Shown: one piece after another, positions 33,237-45,156 of the stretch
Numbering within the stretch: position 1 is the stretch's first letter
Layout of the letters: every line of letters begins with the position of its first letter
Assembly: GCA_030770535.1 (NCBI GenBank)
Contig: JASVEC010000003.1
Span: 1,426,001 to 1,490,000 of the forward strand
DNA length: 64,000 nt
DNA from: Batkoa obscura
Lineage: Eukaryota > Entomophthoromycota > Entomophthoromycetes > Entomophthorales > Batkoaceae
Reading direction: 5' to 3'
Translations under genes and position numbers: made by a program
The notes under the pieces: model-generated
Seen by the model: only the letters and a program-made list of their open reading frames with translations
Databases searched by the model: none
What the model was told of the DNA's origin: nothing

Positions 33237-34748
33237 ATGTTTTTATTAATTTTTCATTTTTTATTCTATGTAATCAACTGCCAACTACCACGAATGACCT
33301 TTGGAGGATGTACAATAGCAGATGATGAAATTTATTGTTTAGGTGGTGAAGTGTATTTACCACAATTGAAGGAAATGATTAAATACAATAACAAAATATT
33401 TAATTTAAATTTAAAAGAAGACGTTAAACTAGAAGGAGGGATAGCGCCGTGGAAAGTATATAATTCAACGAATGATATATTAGAGATGTATTCACAATCT
33501 TGCTTTTATGTTAAAAAAAGAAGGAGTATTATTAACTTTTATGTTAGTTATAAAAAACAGTTTCTAATAAGTTATTATGATATTGAGCAGAATAAATGGT
33601 ATACTCAAGATAAAACAAATGAAATTTTGAAGATAAGTAAAATTCATCAACTTTTTAAAGGTAATGAATTTTATATCAATGTTATACAAAGTGTTTCGGA
33701 CCCCAACCAATTCTATATCACTTTATATATTTATGATGATAATATTTTAACTATGACCCCTTTACCATTATTTTTATTTGATAATGAGCTAGACAGCTTT
33801 AGAATATTAACAACTAAGTTACCAGCAATAGCTGAGCATAAGATGTTTCTATTAAATGAGAAACTTTACTACTTTGGTTCCAAAGTAATTGATAACACAT
33901 ACATTGAAGTCAATTACAGTGTTTTATATGAAATGGATTTGATGAATTACGATATAAAGTCGCATGATTTGAAAAATAATAAGATTTTAGGGGAGGAGGA
34001 TGCTAAAATAGTAATAGGGGATCAATTGGTATACTTTATAACTACTCCATCTAATAAAACAAGTTCTATTTATGAATTAGACTTAAATCAAAACAAGTTT
34101 ATTGAAAAGAAAATCGATTATAAAATAGCTAAAGGAGGGGACATACTTTATTATAATCGTTTTATTATCAATTCTTTTGGTTATGAAAGTAATGAATCAG
34201 ATAGCTCGGATAAAACCCAATTAATTAATACGAACACCTGGGAATTGGATGGTATTTTACCAGCATTAGTTAAAAATAAAAGAGAAGAACCAATTGAAGA
34301 CAGTAATGACAATGATTATAACAAGAAAGTGTTAATTGGAGGAATAGTGGGTGGCTTGATTGGAACTATTATGATATTACTTATACCTTTTATAATATTT
34401 TATAGACATAGATTAAAGAAAAAGCAGTTACCTAAACCTTTAACTGACCACATTTTTATTAATCCAACAAGTCCTTTATCTAATAACCATAAAAATAATG
34501 AGCTTGTATTTTATCACTCTTCCATTTCAACTGATTCTGTACAGTTAAAAAATATCAATAAAGAATCGAAGGATATTATGCTATTAGAAGGGTATGAGTA
34601 TATCAATCAAGCAATTGAAACTGATAATAGAAATAATAATAGAAATAATAATAGAAATAATAATAATCCAGTAGATTCTTGTAGGAATAAAACCAAAGTA
34701 AATAATGGAGGAAAATCACAAAATAATGAAAATACACTAACATTTTGA
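33237..34748 (+). CDS. Kelch-like single-pass membrane protein
   Basis: 503 residues. A 16-residue signal peptide (MFLLIFHFLFYVINC) precedes an extracellular region of about 350 residues with kelch/beta-propeller-like features. These are repeated aromatic and glycine strands such as FGGCTIADDEIYCLGGE, LYYFGSKVIDNT and YEMDLMNYD. One membrane helix lies at about 365-389 (IGGIVGGLIGTIMILLIPF), followed by a basic stop-transfer RHRLKKK. A cytosolic tail of about 107 residues has an RNNN repeat. The topology is type I. Such surface propeller proteins usually bind ligands or cell-wall partners; the specific role is unknown. No intron is needed. Confidence 0.75.
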   Translation: MFLLIFHFLFYVINCQLPRMTFGGCTIADDEIYCLGGEVYLPQLKEMIKYNNKIFNLNLKEDVKLEGGIAPWKVYNSTNDILEMYSQSCFYVKKRRSIINFYVSYKKQFLISYYDIEQNKWYTQDKTNEILKISKIHQLFKGNEFYINVIQSVSDPNQFYITLYIYDDNILTMTPLPLFLFDNELDSFRILTTKLPAIAEHKMFLLNEKLYYFGSKVIDNTYIEVNYSVLYEMDLMNYDIKSHDLKNNKILGEEDAKIVIGDQLVYFITTPSNKTSSIYELDLNQNKFIEKKIDYKIAKGGDILYYNRFIINSFGYESNESDSSDKTQLINTNTWELDGILPALVKNKREEPIEDSNDNDYNKKVLIGGIVGGLIGTIMILLIPFIIFYRHRLKKKQLPKPLTDHIFINPTSPLSNNHKNNELVFYHSSISTDSVQLKNINKESKDIMLLEGYEYINQAIETDNRNNNRNNNRNNNNPVDSCRNKTKVNNGGKSQNNENTLTF

Positions 34749-35085
34749 TTAATGAAATTCATTAAATAAACATCAATTACAATCTGATTTTTATTATTGT
34801 TATCTTTAAAAAATTAATAATTGTTTAAAATAATTCTTAGATTTTACAAAGAAACAAAAGATAAAAAATTTATCATCTTAAATACTGTATTAATTATACA
34901 CTTATTTTACTTATTTGTAGTATTAAACGTAACTATTATTTAATATATATAATCTCTTTGTAGCGTTTCAACGCCTATTATACGCTTTAAATAAACTATA
35001 AAGTCATTACAATACCCATTAAATATTTTACCATTTATAAAAAAGTATAGTTTCATTAAAACAAAAATAACAAATACTTTTTTTA
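34749..35085. other. Intergenic, nothing recognised
   Basis: 3' flank of the kelch-like gene. AT-rich. Confidence 0.5.
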
Positions 35086-35159
35086 CGCTCATAACTGGGA
35101 TCGAACCAGTAACCTCCCGATTAACAGTCGGACGCGCTAGCCAATTGCGCCATACGAGC
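35086..35159 (-). tRNA. tRNA-Asn (GTT)
   Basis: 74 nt including the discriminator G. Acceptor GCTCGTA/TATGAGC with one G-U pair, anticodon loop CTGTTAA. Same sequence as the copy at 62361. Its 3' end is complementary to the retrotransposon's primer binding site. Confidence 0.95.
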
Positions 35160-35233
35160 TTTATTGTTCGAGTTTAGGGTTTAAACTATAATATTTATTT
35201 ATTATTTTTTCAATTTTTATAGATATTTTGTTA

Positions 35234-35337
35234 TATGGTGATATATTTTTTTGTTTAAGGAATTTTACTAACAATCCTTCCACTCAAATAGCGCTTAAAA
35301 GATGGAAAAAGTAATGAAGCCAAAAAAACACTCCCAT
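35234..35337 (-). repeat. MITE-A copy
   Basis: About 104 bp, typical core, ends ATGGTGAT / CACTCCCAT. It starts 74 bp upstream of the tRNA-Asn gene. Confidence 0.85.
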
Positions 35338-35444
35338 ATTTCAAATGATAAACATTAGTAGTGAACAATAAATAAGTTAATAAAATAAAAGAATTGAAAC
35401 AAAGAAAATCAATAATTACTAAAGGCAGTATTCTTTATTCTGAT

Positions 35445-36572
35445 TTACTCTCTCTTAAAATGGCCATAACGAAGAGAGTAACCATCAATATCATAAAGAA
35501 TGGAATCTTTCTTTTTAAACCCATCAACAGCAGGTAAATTTAATAATTGAGCGTTACCTTCTTTGAATAAAGTAATTGAAAATTCTTTTGGTTTAAAACA
35601 TTTTAATACCTTTTCAACTAATTTTTTGACTTCACTATCATGATCTCCTTTCAATGGAATATTAGTTTCAAAGGAGGCATAAGAGCACTGAGTTTCTGGG
35701 GTTACATGGACGTTGAAGTAGTGTTCATTAGCTAAGGCATTCATGGAAAAACCACATGGTTCAAATAAAAAGGGATCTTGAATTAAATTGGTGTAAATCT
35801 TGCTTAACCCAATTTTATCAGCTACTTCTTCACCTCCTTGACGACCAGTACTATTATTATTTTCAATATAAAATACTTTACTATGTTCTTCATCTAAATC
35901 TGTCATCAATAATTCAATAGTAAAATCATGTGTTAATTCATTGGTCTCGTTAACAGGGAAGATGGTCGTTTCAATAACACTATTTTTACCCGAATTGATT
36001 CTAGAATTGGAATTTACATAAAGATACCAATGTTCACCATTAGTACGACCAATTTTATATGGAGCTCCATTTTCTATAAAAAAGAATTAAGGTAAATACA
36101 TAATAAATAGAAAGAGAAATATCTCACCGAAATACTTATCCAAGTAATTGACTTCAGAATCCCAATCTGAATGAGGGTAAAGTTGTTTTTCTGGAAACAT
36201 AAACGATTTTCTTGAATAAAAAACACGATAAATTTGTTCTACATTTAAGCAACTCTGAGCCAATTCCAAAATCTTTGGAATTGAATGAAGTAAAGTAGTA
36301 GTACCACATGTCTTTAATACTATTTTATGATTATAAACAAACATTGAAGATTCGGATAATAAATAAGAATCCACTTGCTCATTTTGAACAATATTTAAGA
36401 TTTCACAATTGACTAATTTTAACATAGCTATCCAATCTTCCAAACCAACTTTCTTCAATCCTTCATCTCCCTCTTTAGCCTGTGGTAAGAACCAAATTTC
36501 TAATAACTTTTCTGGTCCTTCAAAACCATGAAAATCGTAAGTTTCAATGGGGATACAATCTTCTTTTAACAT
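35445..36572 (-). CDS. SPE2: S-adenosylmethionine decarboxylase proenzyme
   Basis: Two exons (36572-36128 and 36073-35445) with a 54-nt intron (36074-36127, GTGAGA...TATAG) encode 357 residues. The enzyme makes decarboxylated S-adenosylmethionine, the aminopropyl donor for spermidine and spermine. The proenzyme cleavage site is clear: LLSESSMFVY, where the first Ser of ESS becomes the pyruvoyl cofactor. It is followed by LKTCGTTTLL with the catalytic Cys. The start MLKEDCIPIETYDFHGFEGPEK with the conserved FEGPEK block is typical, as is the length (family 330-400). In many eukaryotes a leader peptide controls its translation; I saw none clearly here. Confidence 0.95.
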
Positions 36573-39000
36573 TCGTATATCTATTTTTTTTGTTTTTTTA
36601 TATATTGGTTGTTAAACTTTAGCTTATCTTATTACAGATATATAATTAATAATATTGATTGGTCTATTTATAATGACCACGTAAATAAATGTTAGGTAAC
36701 GTCAAAAAGAGTATAATACTGTATGTTGGGTAAAAATGAATCAAAACTTTTTAATAGTGTTTGATTGCAATTCTATTTGTCTGTTAACTTGGGCTGTTTT
36801 ATAAACTTCTTAGAGGTTGAGTTTATAAAAGGTAACTAAATAAAAATAATAATGAATTAATGGGAGTTTTTATATTTAATGTTAAGCGATTACCTTATAA
36901 TTTTAGTTTAATTTAGTTTAGTTTAAAATAAGTTGAAAGTTGCGTTTATTAAGTTGCTGACTATTTGTTTGTAAGTTACTATGCGTTAACAAAGTACTAT
37001 TGGAAAGCAATATATGAAAGTATAAAAATTGATTTTCAAGAAAGAAAAAGAAAGAAAATATTCATTACTTCAATCTCATTTTATGTGTGTTCAATAACCT
37101 TGCATTAAAATTAAGGTAACCTTGTAACCTATCAAAACAATAATAAATTTTTGATTTATTCTTAACTTTCTCTCCTTTAGTTAACTACAAGTTTTTTTTA
37201 TAAATGACATTTTGTACTCTTTTTTCTATTTTTTCTATCCTTTATAAAAATTTTGGGGTTAAATTATAGCTCCTTTTAGCCAATCATAAGCACTTATTTT
37301 TCTCCATATTTTTTGATTTAGAATTTAACATTTTAATCATTGATTATCTTGGCTTCTAGCATTGAAAGTAATTTGATTTATTTTGGGAATGATTTAACTA
37401 TTACAAAAATTAAAGAAATGCAGTAGCTTTATATTGTAATATGATTATTAGTAAATTAAAAAGTAGCTTAAAGGAATAAAGATTGCGAAAGATTGCATCT
37501 TATTTTTTAAATTTTTATTTACTCCTTTTAAAATAAATAAAGTTTTTAATATGTAAATTTATTACGATTAAAATATGAGGAAGATATATGACTCATCCTT
37601 TTTTTTAAAATTGATGAATGATTTTTTTTAAAGAATAATCATCTAAACTAAAATTATCATTTTAATTGGAGAATTGAATTTAAAATCCAGCTATTGAAAC
37701 TCTTTTATGACTTTTTAGCGATAATTTTTATAATTAAATCATTGATGCAGCCAATTTTTTAAGTTTGATCTTTATATTTTTTGAACTTTTAGCATAAATT
37801 TTTTCTTAATAAGTAGCTAATTAAGTTGCAAAAGAGTTAGAACACAGCTTATATAATAGTTGAAATTATTATAAAATAAATCAAAAATTAGAAGAAATTC
37901 ATATAAATAATAAATATAGTTATTATTTATAATAAACTTTACAAAAAGAATATGTTATAAAGAAAACATACAAAAGAATAAGAATTGTAATGTTTTCATA
38001 ATATTATAACTTGATGGAATGTTTTTGTTGATTATTTTTTGTACAAAAGTGAAATATCATATGAGTTTCGATTTATTCTAAACATCATCCACTCATTTAA
38101 CAGGTTAATACTGCAGTAAATAATTAATCTTACATATAGAATTTAAAAAATTATCAATATTTTAGTTATTATTGCTATAATAGCTAATAGAACATTTTTT
38201 ATATATAAAAAACAAGTATCTTTCAATGATAATTAATTCCCAAGTCTAAAATTTTATTTCAAACTCAAAAACTTTAAAAAATTTAATATCTAATCATAAA
38301 ATGAAAACATTTTTATAAAAATAATATCTAATTGGGTTTATCGGATTTATCTTAAAAAATTTTAAAAATTCAGTTTTGCTCAATTTAAACTAATGAAATC
38401 ATTGACTGCTAATAATATCTTCAGTTGATTGGATAAAAAATTAGCCATTATGGCACCATACTTATTATTGAAAATTTAGATCATTCATTTTTAACTGTAG
38501 AAATAAAAATTACACTTTTAAATGTTGACAACTAAATTAATTAATAAAAAACAAATTAAATAAACAATTATCTTGTATTATTTATTGTGTTTATTTTACT
38601 CCCTTTAAGCCATTTTAATAAAAGTAGATCTCAATTCTTGTTCTTTTGTTAAAATAATTTACTTCTTTCAGCTCAATCTTTCAATAAGATTTCTTAGTTT
38701 TTTTTTAGTAATAAGAATTTTTTATATAAAATGCTTTAAGGTTCGGAGTTATACTGTTGAATTTAGCCAATTAAATTGAAACAAATAAGAATATGAGCAA
38801 AATCAAATGAAAATTTAGAAATAAATTAAAGTAATTTTTAAGTTATATGGATTTCAAAAGATATATAAATCAAATGTAAACATTCAATTAAACTTTAGAT
38901 TTTTAGAGTTTTGATTTTTTTTTGATTTTTTTTTTGTAACTGTAGCAGTTACAAGTGTGTTGTAAATTGATATTTAAATAAATAATTAAGTAGTGAAGAA
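36573..39000. other. 2.4-kb AT-rich gene-free region
   Basis: Very AT-rich with homopolymer runs. No frame of note on either strand, and no MITE-A or LTR copy. It separates the divergently transcribed decarboxylase and the gene at 39001. Confidence 0.6.
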
Positions 39001-39543
39001 ATGAAGCCAAAGAGAATGATGAATAGCAACAACAGTAGTTTGAAGAGTATTAATATTATCAATAATAATAATAGTAATAATAATAATAACGAACATATAA
39101 AAGAATGGGAATATTATAGATTAATTAGTAATAAAAACAAAAATCAAAATTTGAAAAATATGATTAATAAATTAATAGTAGAATTAGGGATTGATTATTT
39201 TACATGTAGTTTAATATTAGATTTTTTTAATTTAAATATTGAATTAAATCAATCTTTAACAATATCTCAATTTATTACATTGAATAACACCCTCACTGAT
39301 AATTTCAAAAAATTATTATTCTTACAACTAGCCATTTTAACTTTATGTTATTATTTATCTGATAAAAATTATAAAAATTTTGATTCTCTATTTCTAGAAA
39401 AGAAATTAAATGTTTATCTAAAAGGGTTAGATAATACAATTAATTTTTTAAATAATCAGAATAATAATCAATTAAATGTTATACCAATGTTAAATAGTTT
39501 ATTAAATGATATTTCTATTGTTCGTAATTGGTTAAAAATTTAA
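39001..39543 (+). CDS. 180-residue protein, unknown
   Basis: A single exon from an ATG. Residues 1-40 are Asn/Ser-rich low complexity. The rest is a compact set of predicted helices rich in Leu and Ile (NMINKLIVELGIDYFTC, KKLLFLQLAILTLCYYLSDK, and a C-terminal VRNWLKI). No signal peptide is seen; the one hydrophobic stretch is too broken to be a certain membrane helix. It converges with the SCY1-like gene. I do not recognise the family. Confidence 0.55.
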   Translation: MKPKRMMNSNNSSLKSINIINNNNSNNNNNEHIKEWEYYRLISNKNKNQNLKNMINKLIVELGIDYFTCSLILDFFNLNIELNQSLTISQFITLNNTLTDNFKKLLFLQLAILTLCYYLSDKNYKNFDSLFLEKKLNVYLKGLDNTINFLNNQNNNQLNVIPMLNSLLNDISIVRNWLKI

Positions 39544-39832
39544 GGTTTAACCTTTCTACCCTTATTTCCTTCATCTTTTCTTTTCTATTTTCTCTATTAT
39601 TTTACATATTCATTTCGTTACTCAATTCCTATTCTATTTCTATTCTATTTCTGTTCATCTCTTTTGCATATACATTTTAAACCTCGATCCTCTTCCCCCT
39701 TCTCTTTATATTCTTACTATACTGTATATTTTCCTTTTATCTAATTTACAATTGCATTAAAAATAAAAAACATTTAAAAAATCAAAATAAATATCATGAT
39801 ATCTTTTTTATTTAACTATAACATACATCGAT

Positions 39833-40134
39833 TTACCCCTTATTAATTTTTTTAGCACCTAATTTAAGTTTTCCTTTCGCTTTACTAGGTATCATTTTAT
39901 TCGTTTTCTTTGTTCCACTTTCATTACTATTACTCATCTTAACCCCTCTATTAATACTGTTATTATCAAATTGATTTTCACTACCCCAATTATCCCAAGC
40001 ATCAACTTTATTATTATCTTCTATTTTATCATCTTTAATTATATTACTATTATCTGAAGTATCCCAATTATCCCAAGCATCCGTAGTAGTATCGTCGGTA
40101 ATTGTATTGATAGTCTTAGTTAATGTAGTCTTTG

Positions 40135-40218
<84 letters not shown>

Positions 40219-40938
40219 GTTGAGTTTTACTAATATCTTCAATAACCTCCTCAATTTCATCACCCCAAGCACCCCAATCATCATTCGCAGTAGTGGTTGT
40301 AGGAGCAGCAGGTACAACATTGGCTATAATATTTGTATTATTACTATTAATTGTATTATCATTGTCTTCTGGTAATAAAATGGATGAATTTTGAATAGAA
40401 TCCGCTGCATATGATATGCCTTTACTTAAATTATTAACTGCCCAATTAGTCCAATTATTATTATTTATAGTATTAATACTATCTGAGTTACTAATCGTAT
40501 TAGTATTCTTTACATTACTATTGTTTGGATTATTTGAATTATTCTGCTTCTCTTGTACAAAACCAGTATCTGGCAATTCTTTTGTAAACTCGTCTACTTT
40601 TAATAAACTTTTATCAGTTAAATTTTTAGCTTGAATTCGAATATTTTTTTCGGTATCCATTAATAAAGGAATTAAATTTGGTAGTAAAGATTGTATAAAT
40701 AATTTTAAATTTAAATTATTAATTAATAATATTAAACAATTTAAACAATTAATTCTACTTGGTGGAAAGGGATCTTTTAATGATTTTATAATTTGATGAT
40801 AAATTGTTATTTTATTACTATAATTGGGTATAATTTTTTCATATATTAAAATGGTATTAGCTCTTACTATCCCCAACTTATCAAATTGTAATTCTTTTAT
40901 TGAATCATAAATATCTTCTATTATTGTGATTATTAAAC

Positions 40939-40975
<37 letters not shown>

Positions 40976-42396
40976 TTCTTCATTATCACTATTATCATTT
41001 TGATTATTATCATTATTACAATCCTTATTTAATTTATTTAATAATAACAAAATAACTTTTAAGCTTAATTCTTTAATTTGTAAATGATTATCTTTTAAAC
41101 CTAATAAAATATTATGATAAATTTCTTTAATATCATGTTCATTAAAATGATGAATGATTTTGTGAAAATTTAATAATAAATTAAATCTCAATTTACGATC
41201 ACTATTTTTAAATGCTTCCATATAATCTTTAACTATTAACTTGGGTTCAAATTCACTTAATTTAATTAATACTTGTATACCTTCATTTTCTAATAATCCA
41301 ATTTTTAAAAATTTACTTAATTCAAAGATAATTTTATATCGTATATAATGTTGATTTAATTCATTTAAATGAAATTGTATTTTTTTATAGAATTGTTGTT
41401 TTTCTTCATTATTTAAAGTTGTAAACTGATTTAATTGATTGTCAATTTCAATTTTAAAATGTCGAAAATAATTGTTATTATTTAATAAGCCATTAATGTC
41501 TTTCTTATAATTCTTATTCATTATCATTTTCCTAATCAATTCCTGTATCCCTTTATCACCATTCTTTTTAAATCTTAAATTATTACTATCTCTAACCTCT
41601 TCCCCTTCAAACAACTCAAATAATAAGTTACCTAACTGATAACTTTCAATTAAAGTTATATTATTTCTATCCGCTATTTCTTTAGGTATTAAATTAAATC
41701 TAGTCAACTCAGCTATAATTTCATCTTTTTCTTCTTCTCTGCCCAAGAATTGTAAATTAAATAACTTCCATTCTAATGCTTGATTCATGACCACATGTTG
41801 TTTTGTGACTCGTCCAATAACAAACCCATTTTCAAATAAAAAATTACATACTTTCTATAATAAAAAATAGATTAATTGCCAAATTAACTTTTACACAAAC
41901 ATGTAAAAAATTTACCAATAATTTAAAACAATGAAAAGGTTCCATAGTTATTTCGTCTTCAAATCCAAGAAATTCCACTCTTTCCGTTACAATAGAAACT
42001 TGATAACTGTTACTATAACCTTCAATAAATTGAATAGAATCAGGATGCTTTAATGTTTTAAATCGCTTTAATACTCTTTCTGCTATCGAATAACCATCCA
42101 CTGCATTTTCAATTTTATAATCTTTATCATTGTGTAAAAATAAAGTGTATTCTTTTAATGTCGACTAAATAATACAAATTAATTATATGTACTATATGAA
42201 TAATTTTTTATAAAATAATAGTATAAACAATGAAACTTACTTTTTGTATCACGTTAAAACACCGCCATAATTTAGATAAAAATGGATCCTTTAAATGTTG
42301 TTCTTCTAGTATACTATATTCTTTTAAGATGGGATTACTACTATATTGTTGTATACCAGTTTGTACTAAATTAATGATATTGCTGAAATAAGCCAT
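39833..42396 (-). CDS. SCY1-like pseudokinase (Cex1/SCYL1 type)
   Basis: Three exons (42396-42241, 42164-41916, 41854-39833) with introns of 76 and 61 nt, all joining in frame, give 808 residues. The N-terminal part is a kinase-like domain without visible catalytic motifs; RFKTLKHPDSIQFIEGY and VTERVEFLG match the SCYL1 pattern KRFKTLRHPN...VTEAV. HEAT-like helical repeats follow, starting after QALEWKLFNLQFLG. The C-terminal tail is very Asn-rich and contains acidic/aromatic motifs (WGAWGDEIEE, DAWDNWDT, DAWDNWGS), ending in a basic stretch. In yeast and animals these proteins act in COPI-vesicle traffic and aminoacyl-tRNA export. The poly-Asn run is coded by a 26-unit AAT-type repeat. Confidence 0.85.
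40137..40216. repeat. (ATT)n repeat coding poly-Asn
   Basis: About 26 trinucleotide units inside the SCY1-like gene. A shorter array of the same kind lies at 40939-40975. Length variation here would change only the Asn tract. Confidence 0.9.
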
Positions 42397-42585
42397 TTTG
42401 ATTATATATTTGAAATTCTATTCCTTTATTTTAATAGACTGTTCCCTTTGTTGCTTGTAAAAATAAAAACTTGATCAAAGAAACTTGAACCGGTTATTTC
42501 TTAGAAAAATGAAATGAGTAAATTCGTTGAATTTTCATTGGATAATAAATTTGGTCAAAAAGCTGTATACAATCAAAGATACATA

Positions 42586-42658
42586 TGCTCCGTATAGGGC
42601 TTGAACCTATGACCTTAGCGTTATTAGCACCACGCTCTGCCAACTGAGCTAACGGAGC
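42586..42658 (-). tRNA. tRNA-Ile (AAT)
   Basis: 73 nt, same sequence as the other Ile-AAT genes. It lies about 190 bp upstream of the SCY1-like gene. Confidence 0.95.
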
Positions 42659-42704
42659 ATTTCTGATTATTATTGAAATATAAGTAAAGCTTTAATATTA
42701 TAAA

Positions 42705-42785
42705 TTAAACTTACTAACACGTTTTCCACTCAAGTAGCGTTTAAAAAATGGAAAAAGTACTGAAACCAAAAAAAGCATCCTCATA
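42705..42785 (-). repeat. MITE-A copy, left end missing
   Basis: It contains TTACTAACACGTTTTCCACTC and AAAAAATGGAAAAAG of the family and ends near ATCCTCAT. The other end is lost. It starts 46 bp from the tRNA-Ile. Confidence 0.75.
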
Positions 42786-42894
42786 TTTTAATGAAAATAA
42801 AATAAAAAATATTCGAGATGCTAAAAGTATACTTTTAAATATTTATATTATTGAAATATTTATTAAGTAAATTAAAATGATAAAATTAGAACAT

Positions 42895-43573
42895 CTAAGC
42901 CTCTTCCTGCTTTTCAACAGGTTGATGAGTTGATGAATTAGAGATATGATGAAGATAAGAAGCAATTCCAAAGACTAAAAAAGTAGTAATAATTGTAATG
43001 ATATGAATAGCAAGAGAACCAGATACAAGTGTATAAAAATTGCCTGATAATACAATGGAGTGGATTATAATATTTACAGCCCCATTAACAAGTAAAACAG
43101 ATCCAATCCAAATACATGCAAAGATATGAGAAAGCTCATAAAACCATATTACTAAGACAGAAAAGCCTACAGCAAAAATAAAGCTTACAATCAATCATGT
43201 TAAAAATAAATGGATAGAAAAGTATCCACAAACCCTAACCTGAAGCTGCTCCTAAAATGATGTCGCCTAAAATACCAATTGCGCCACATAAGATGGCACC
43301 AAGAATAGCAAATCCTATAGTACAACCAAATACAATCCATAAAGCAGTAGTAGGATCACTTGGTGACACATTTACAATGATAACGATACCAAGAAGGTAT
43401 GTCAAGTAACCAAAGAACCAAAGACCAGAGACTCCACGAGTGAATTTGATACATTTCAACCCTTTAGCTAAAATCATACCACCAAATAAAAATAAGATAA
43501 TGCCTAATTCTAGAGCAAGAGTTGACGATATCATTACACTTTTAAGCAAAGAAGTAGAAGTATTCAAGCCCAT
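42895..43573 (-). pseudogene. Multi-pass membrane protein, copy 1, with an internal stop
   Basis: Same family as copies 2 and 3 (about seven membrane helices). The frame from 43573 is interrupted by a single TAG near 43236-43238, where the relatives have the Trp of GAASGW. It then continues in the same frame (GLWILFYPF...) to the normal end QEEA at 42895. About 43237-43510 is practically identical to copies 2 and 3 at DNA level, while both ends of the gene are strongly diverged. The TATA element is intact, so transcription may persist. Translational readthrough is possible but unsupported. Confidence 0.75.
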
Positions 43574-43676
43574 TATGTTAAATTAATAAAAATCAATAAA
43601 TTTACTATATTTAAATAGTTACAATCTTAAGTGGATATCTAAGACAGAATTAATAAACTATTATAGGCTTTGTGAG

Positions 43677-43687
43677 CTATTTATATA
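43677..43687 (-). promoter_or_regulatory. TATA box of membrane-protein copy 1
   Basis: tatataaatag on the minus strand, about 104 bp before the ATG. The same element occurs in the other two copies. Confidence 0.6.
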
Positions 43688-43734
43688 CTGTGAAATTGTA
43701 TTTACGCAGTGGAAATTAAAATGAGATAATATGG

Positions 43735-44480
43735 TTTTAAGTAAGAACTTAAAGTAATGGTTGAATAAGTAATTGATACTAGGCGATATGGTCTATATGC
43801 TGTTTTATTTAATAAAGGAAACTAATGCGTTTATGATATAAAAGGGATTCAATACTAATATCTCCAAGTAGGTTACCAATATGGTTCGATTGTCCTTGTG
43901 AAGTTGTACCGCATTTTAGCAATGGGTAAGTATATGAATAAAGTTGAAGACTCACCTAATGGAGTAATATTGATTGCACAAAAGTTAGAGAATAGTTCAA
44001 AACCCAACCAACCAAATGGTAGAAGCCGATAATAAAATCAAAGTGGGACTTGAAACTGGATTTTGAGTTGATACTGAATATAGATCTGGTAGATTTAACA
44101 AGAAGAGAGTGAAACCTGTTAAAGTAGTAAATCCTTGTAAGCTTAGGTACTATCGCTTAGGTAAATCGAGAAGTCACGTTGCCTAAGTGGAAGATCAATA
44201 TTGTAAGAAGTTTGAGTATGAAAATTCGCAGTGTTTTACTAAAATAAAATTATCAAATTATAAACTTAATAATTTTACAGTTATTGTAATAGTTTTTTTA
44301 TTTAGTATTATAATCCAACTCTTTTAACTTTCACATAGCTTTAATAACAAGTGCTAATATCTCCCAAAGATGATTAGTGGTGATCCTATAGAGCCTATCA
44401 TATCCACGTCCAAGTAAGAAAAATCAAGAGACAGTCTCTAAATTCCTCATAGTCCTATGAAAATTAGTCAATAGTAATGG
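43735..44480 (+). pseudogene. Broken coding-like remnant, unidentified
   Basis: Composition and short stretches read like old protein-coding sequence on the plus strand, for example YRSGRFNKKRVKPVKVVNP near 44090-44150. It is much broken. The family is not recognised; it may be a host gene or an old mobile element. Confidence 0.35.
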
Positions 44481-45156
44481 GATTTTAGCCCAGGTAGTTT
44501 ACAAGTTGTTAAAGGAACAATTACTAAAAGGCTATATTACTCGCTGCTATAACCTGTGTATATTTCAAAGTGAAATTGTTAGAATCTAACAATACAGTTA
44601 TGGTTGTTAGTATCTTCTTAAGTTTTGAAATAATTTAAACTAAAAAAATAAATTGATGTAATAAATTAACTTTATTTTATCGTTTTTAACAAGGTCTTTT
44701 TTATGTTCCATTATACTTACATGTACTTAGATCAAGTAAGTTATTAGCTACAACATCAAATGTTTCACTAAAAGCATATTATATATATAAATATTATGTA
44801 ATGTTGCAATTACATACTTTAGCAATTTTATGTTATAAAAGTCCAATAGAACATAAAAACGGTTTTTAAAAAAATAATAAAATCAGTTCATTTTTTTTAG
44901 TTTAAATTATTTTAAAGCTTACAGATATTAACAAACACAACTGTATTACAAACATAGTTTTTATAGCTTTAAATACCACTTACATTTAGATTTAAAAATC
45001 TATAGCTTACAACTTCAATGGTCTAAGGAGTTAAATAACGTATTTGATAAATACAAAACAAAATAAAAAAGAACCAAAGTATATAAAATGATACTTTTAG
45101 CCATTAGTTAGTATTGAAGTGTTTATTAATGAAATTAAATAATAGAATTGGGGTAT
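44481..45156. other. Intergenic, nothing recognised
   Basis: AT-rich, no gene. The last 40 bases start the segment duplicated at 51839. Confidence 0.5.
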
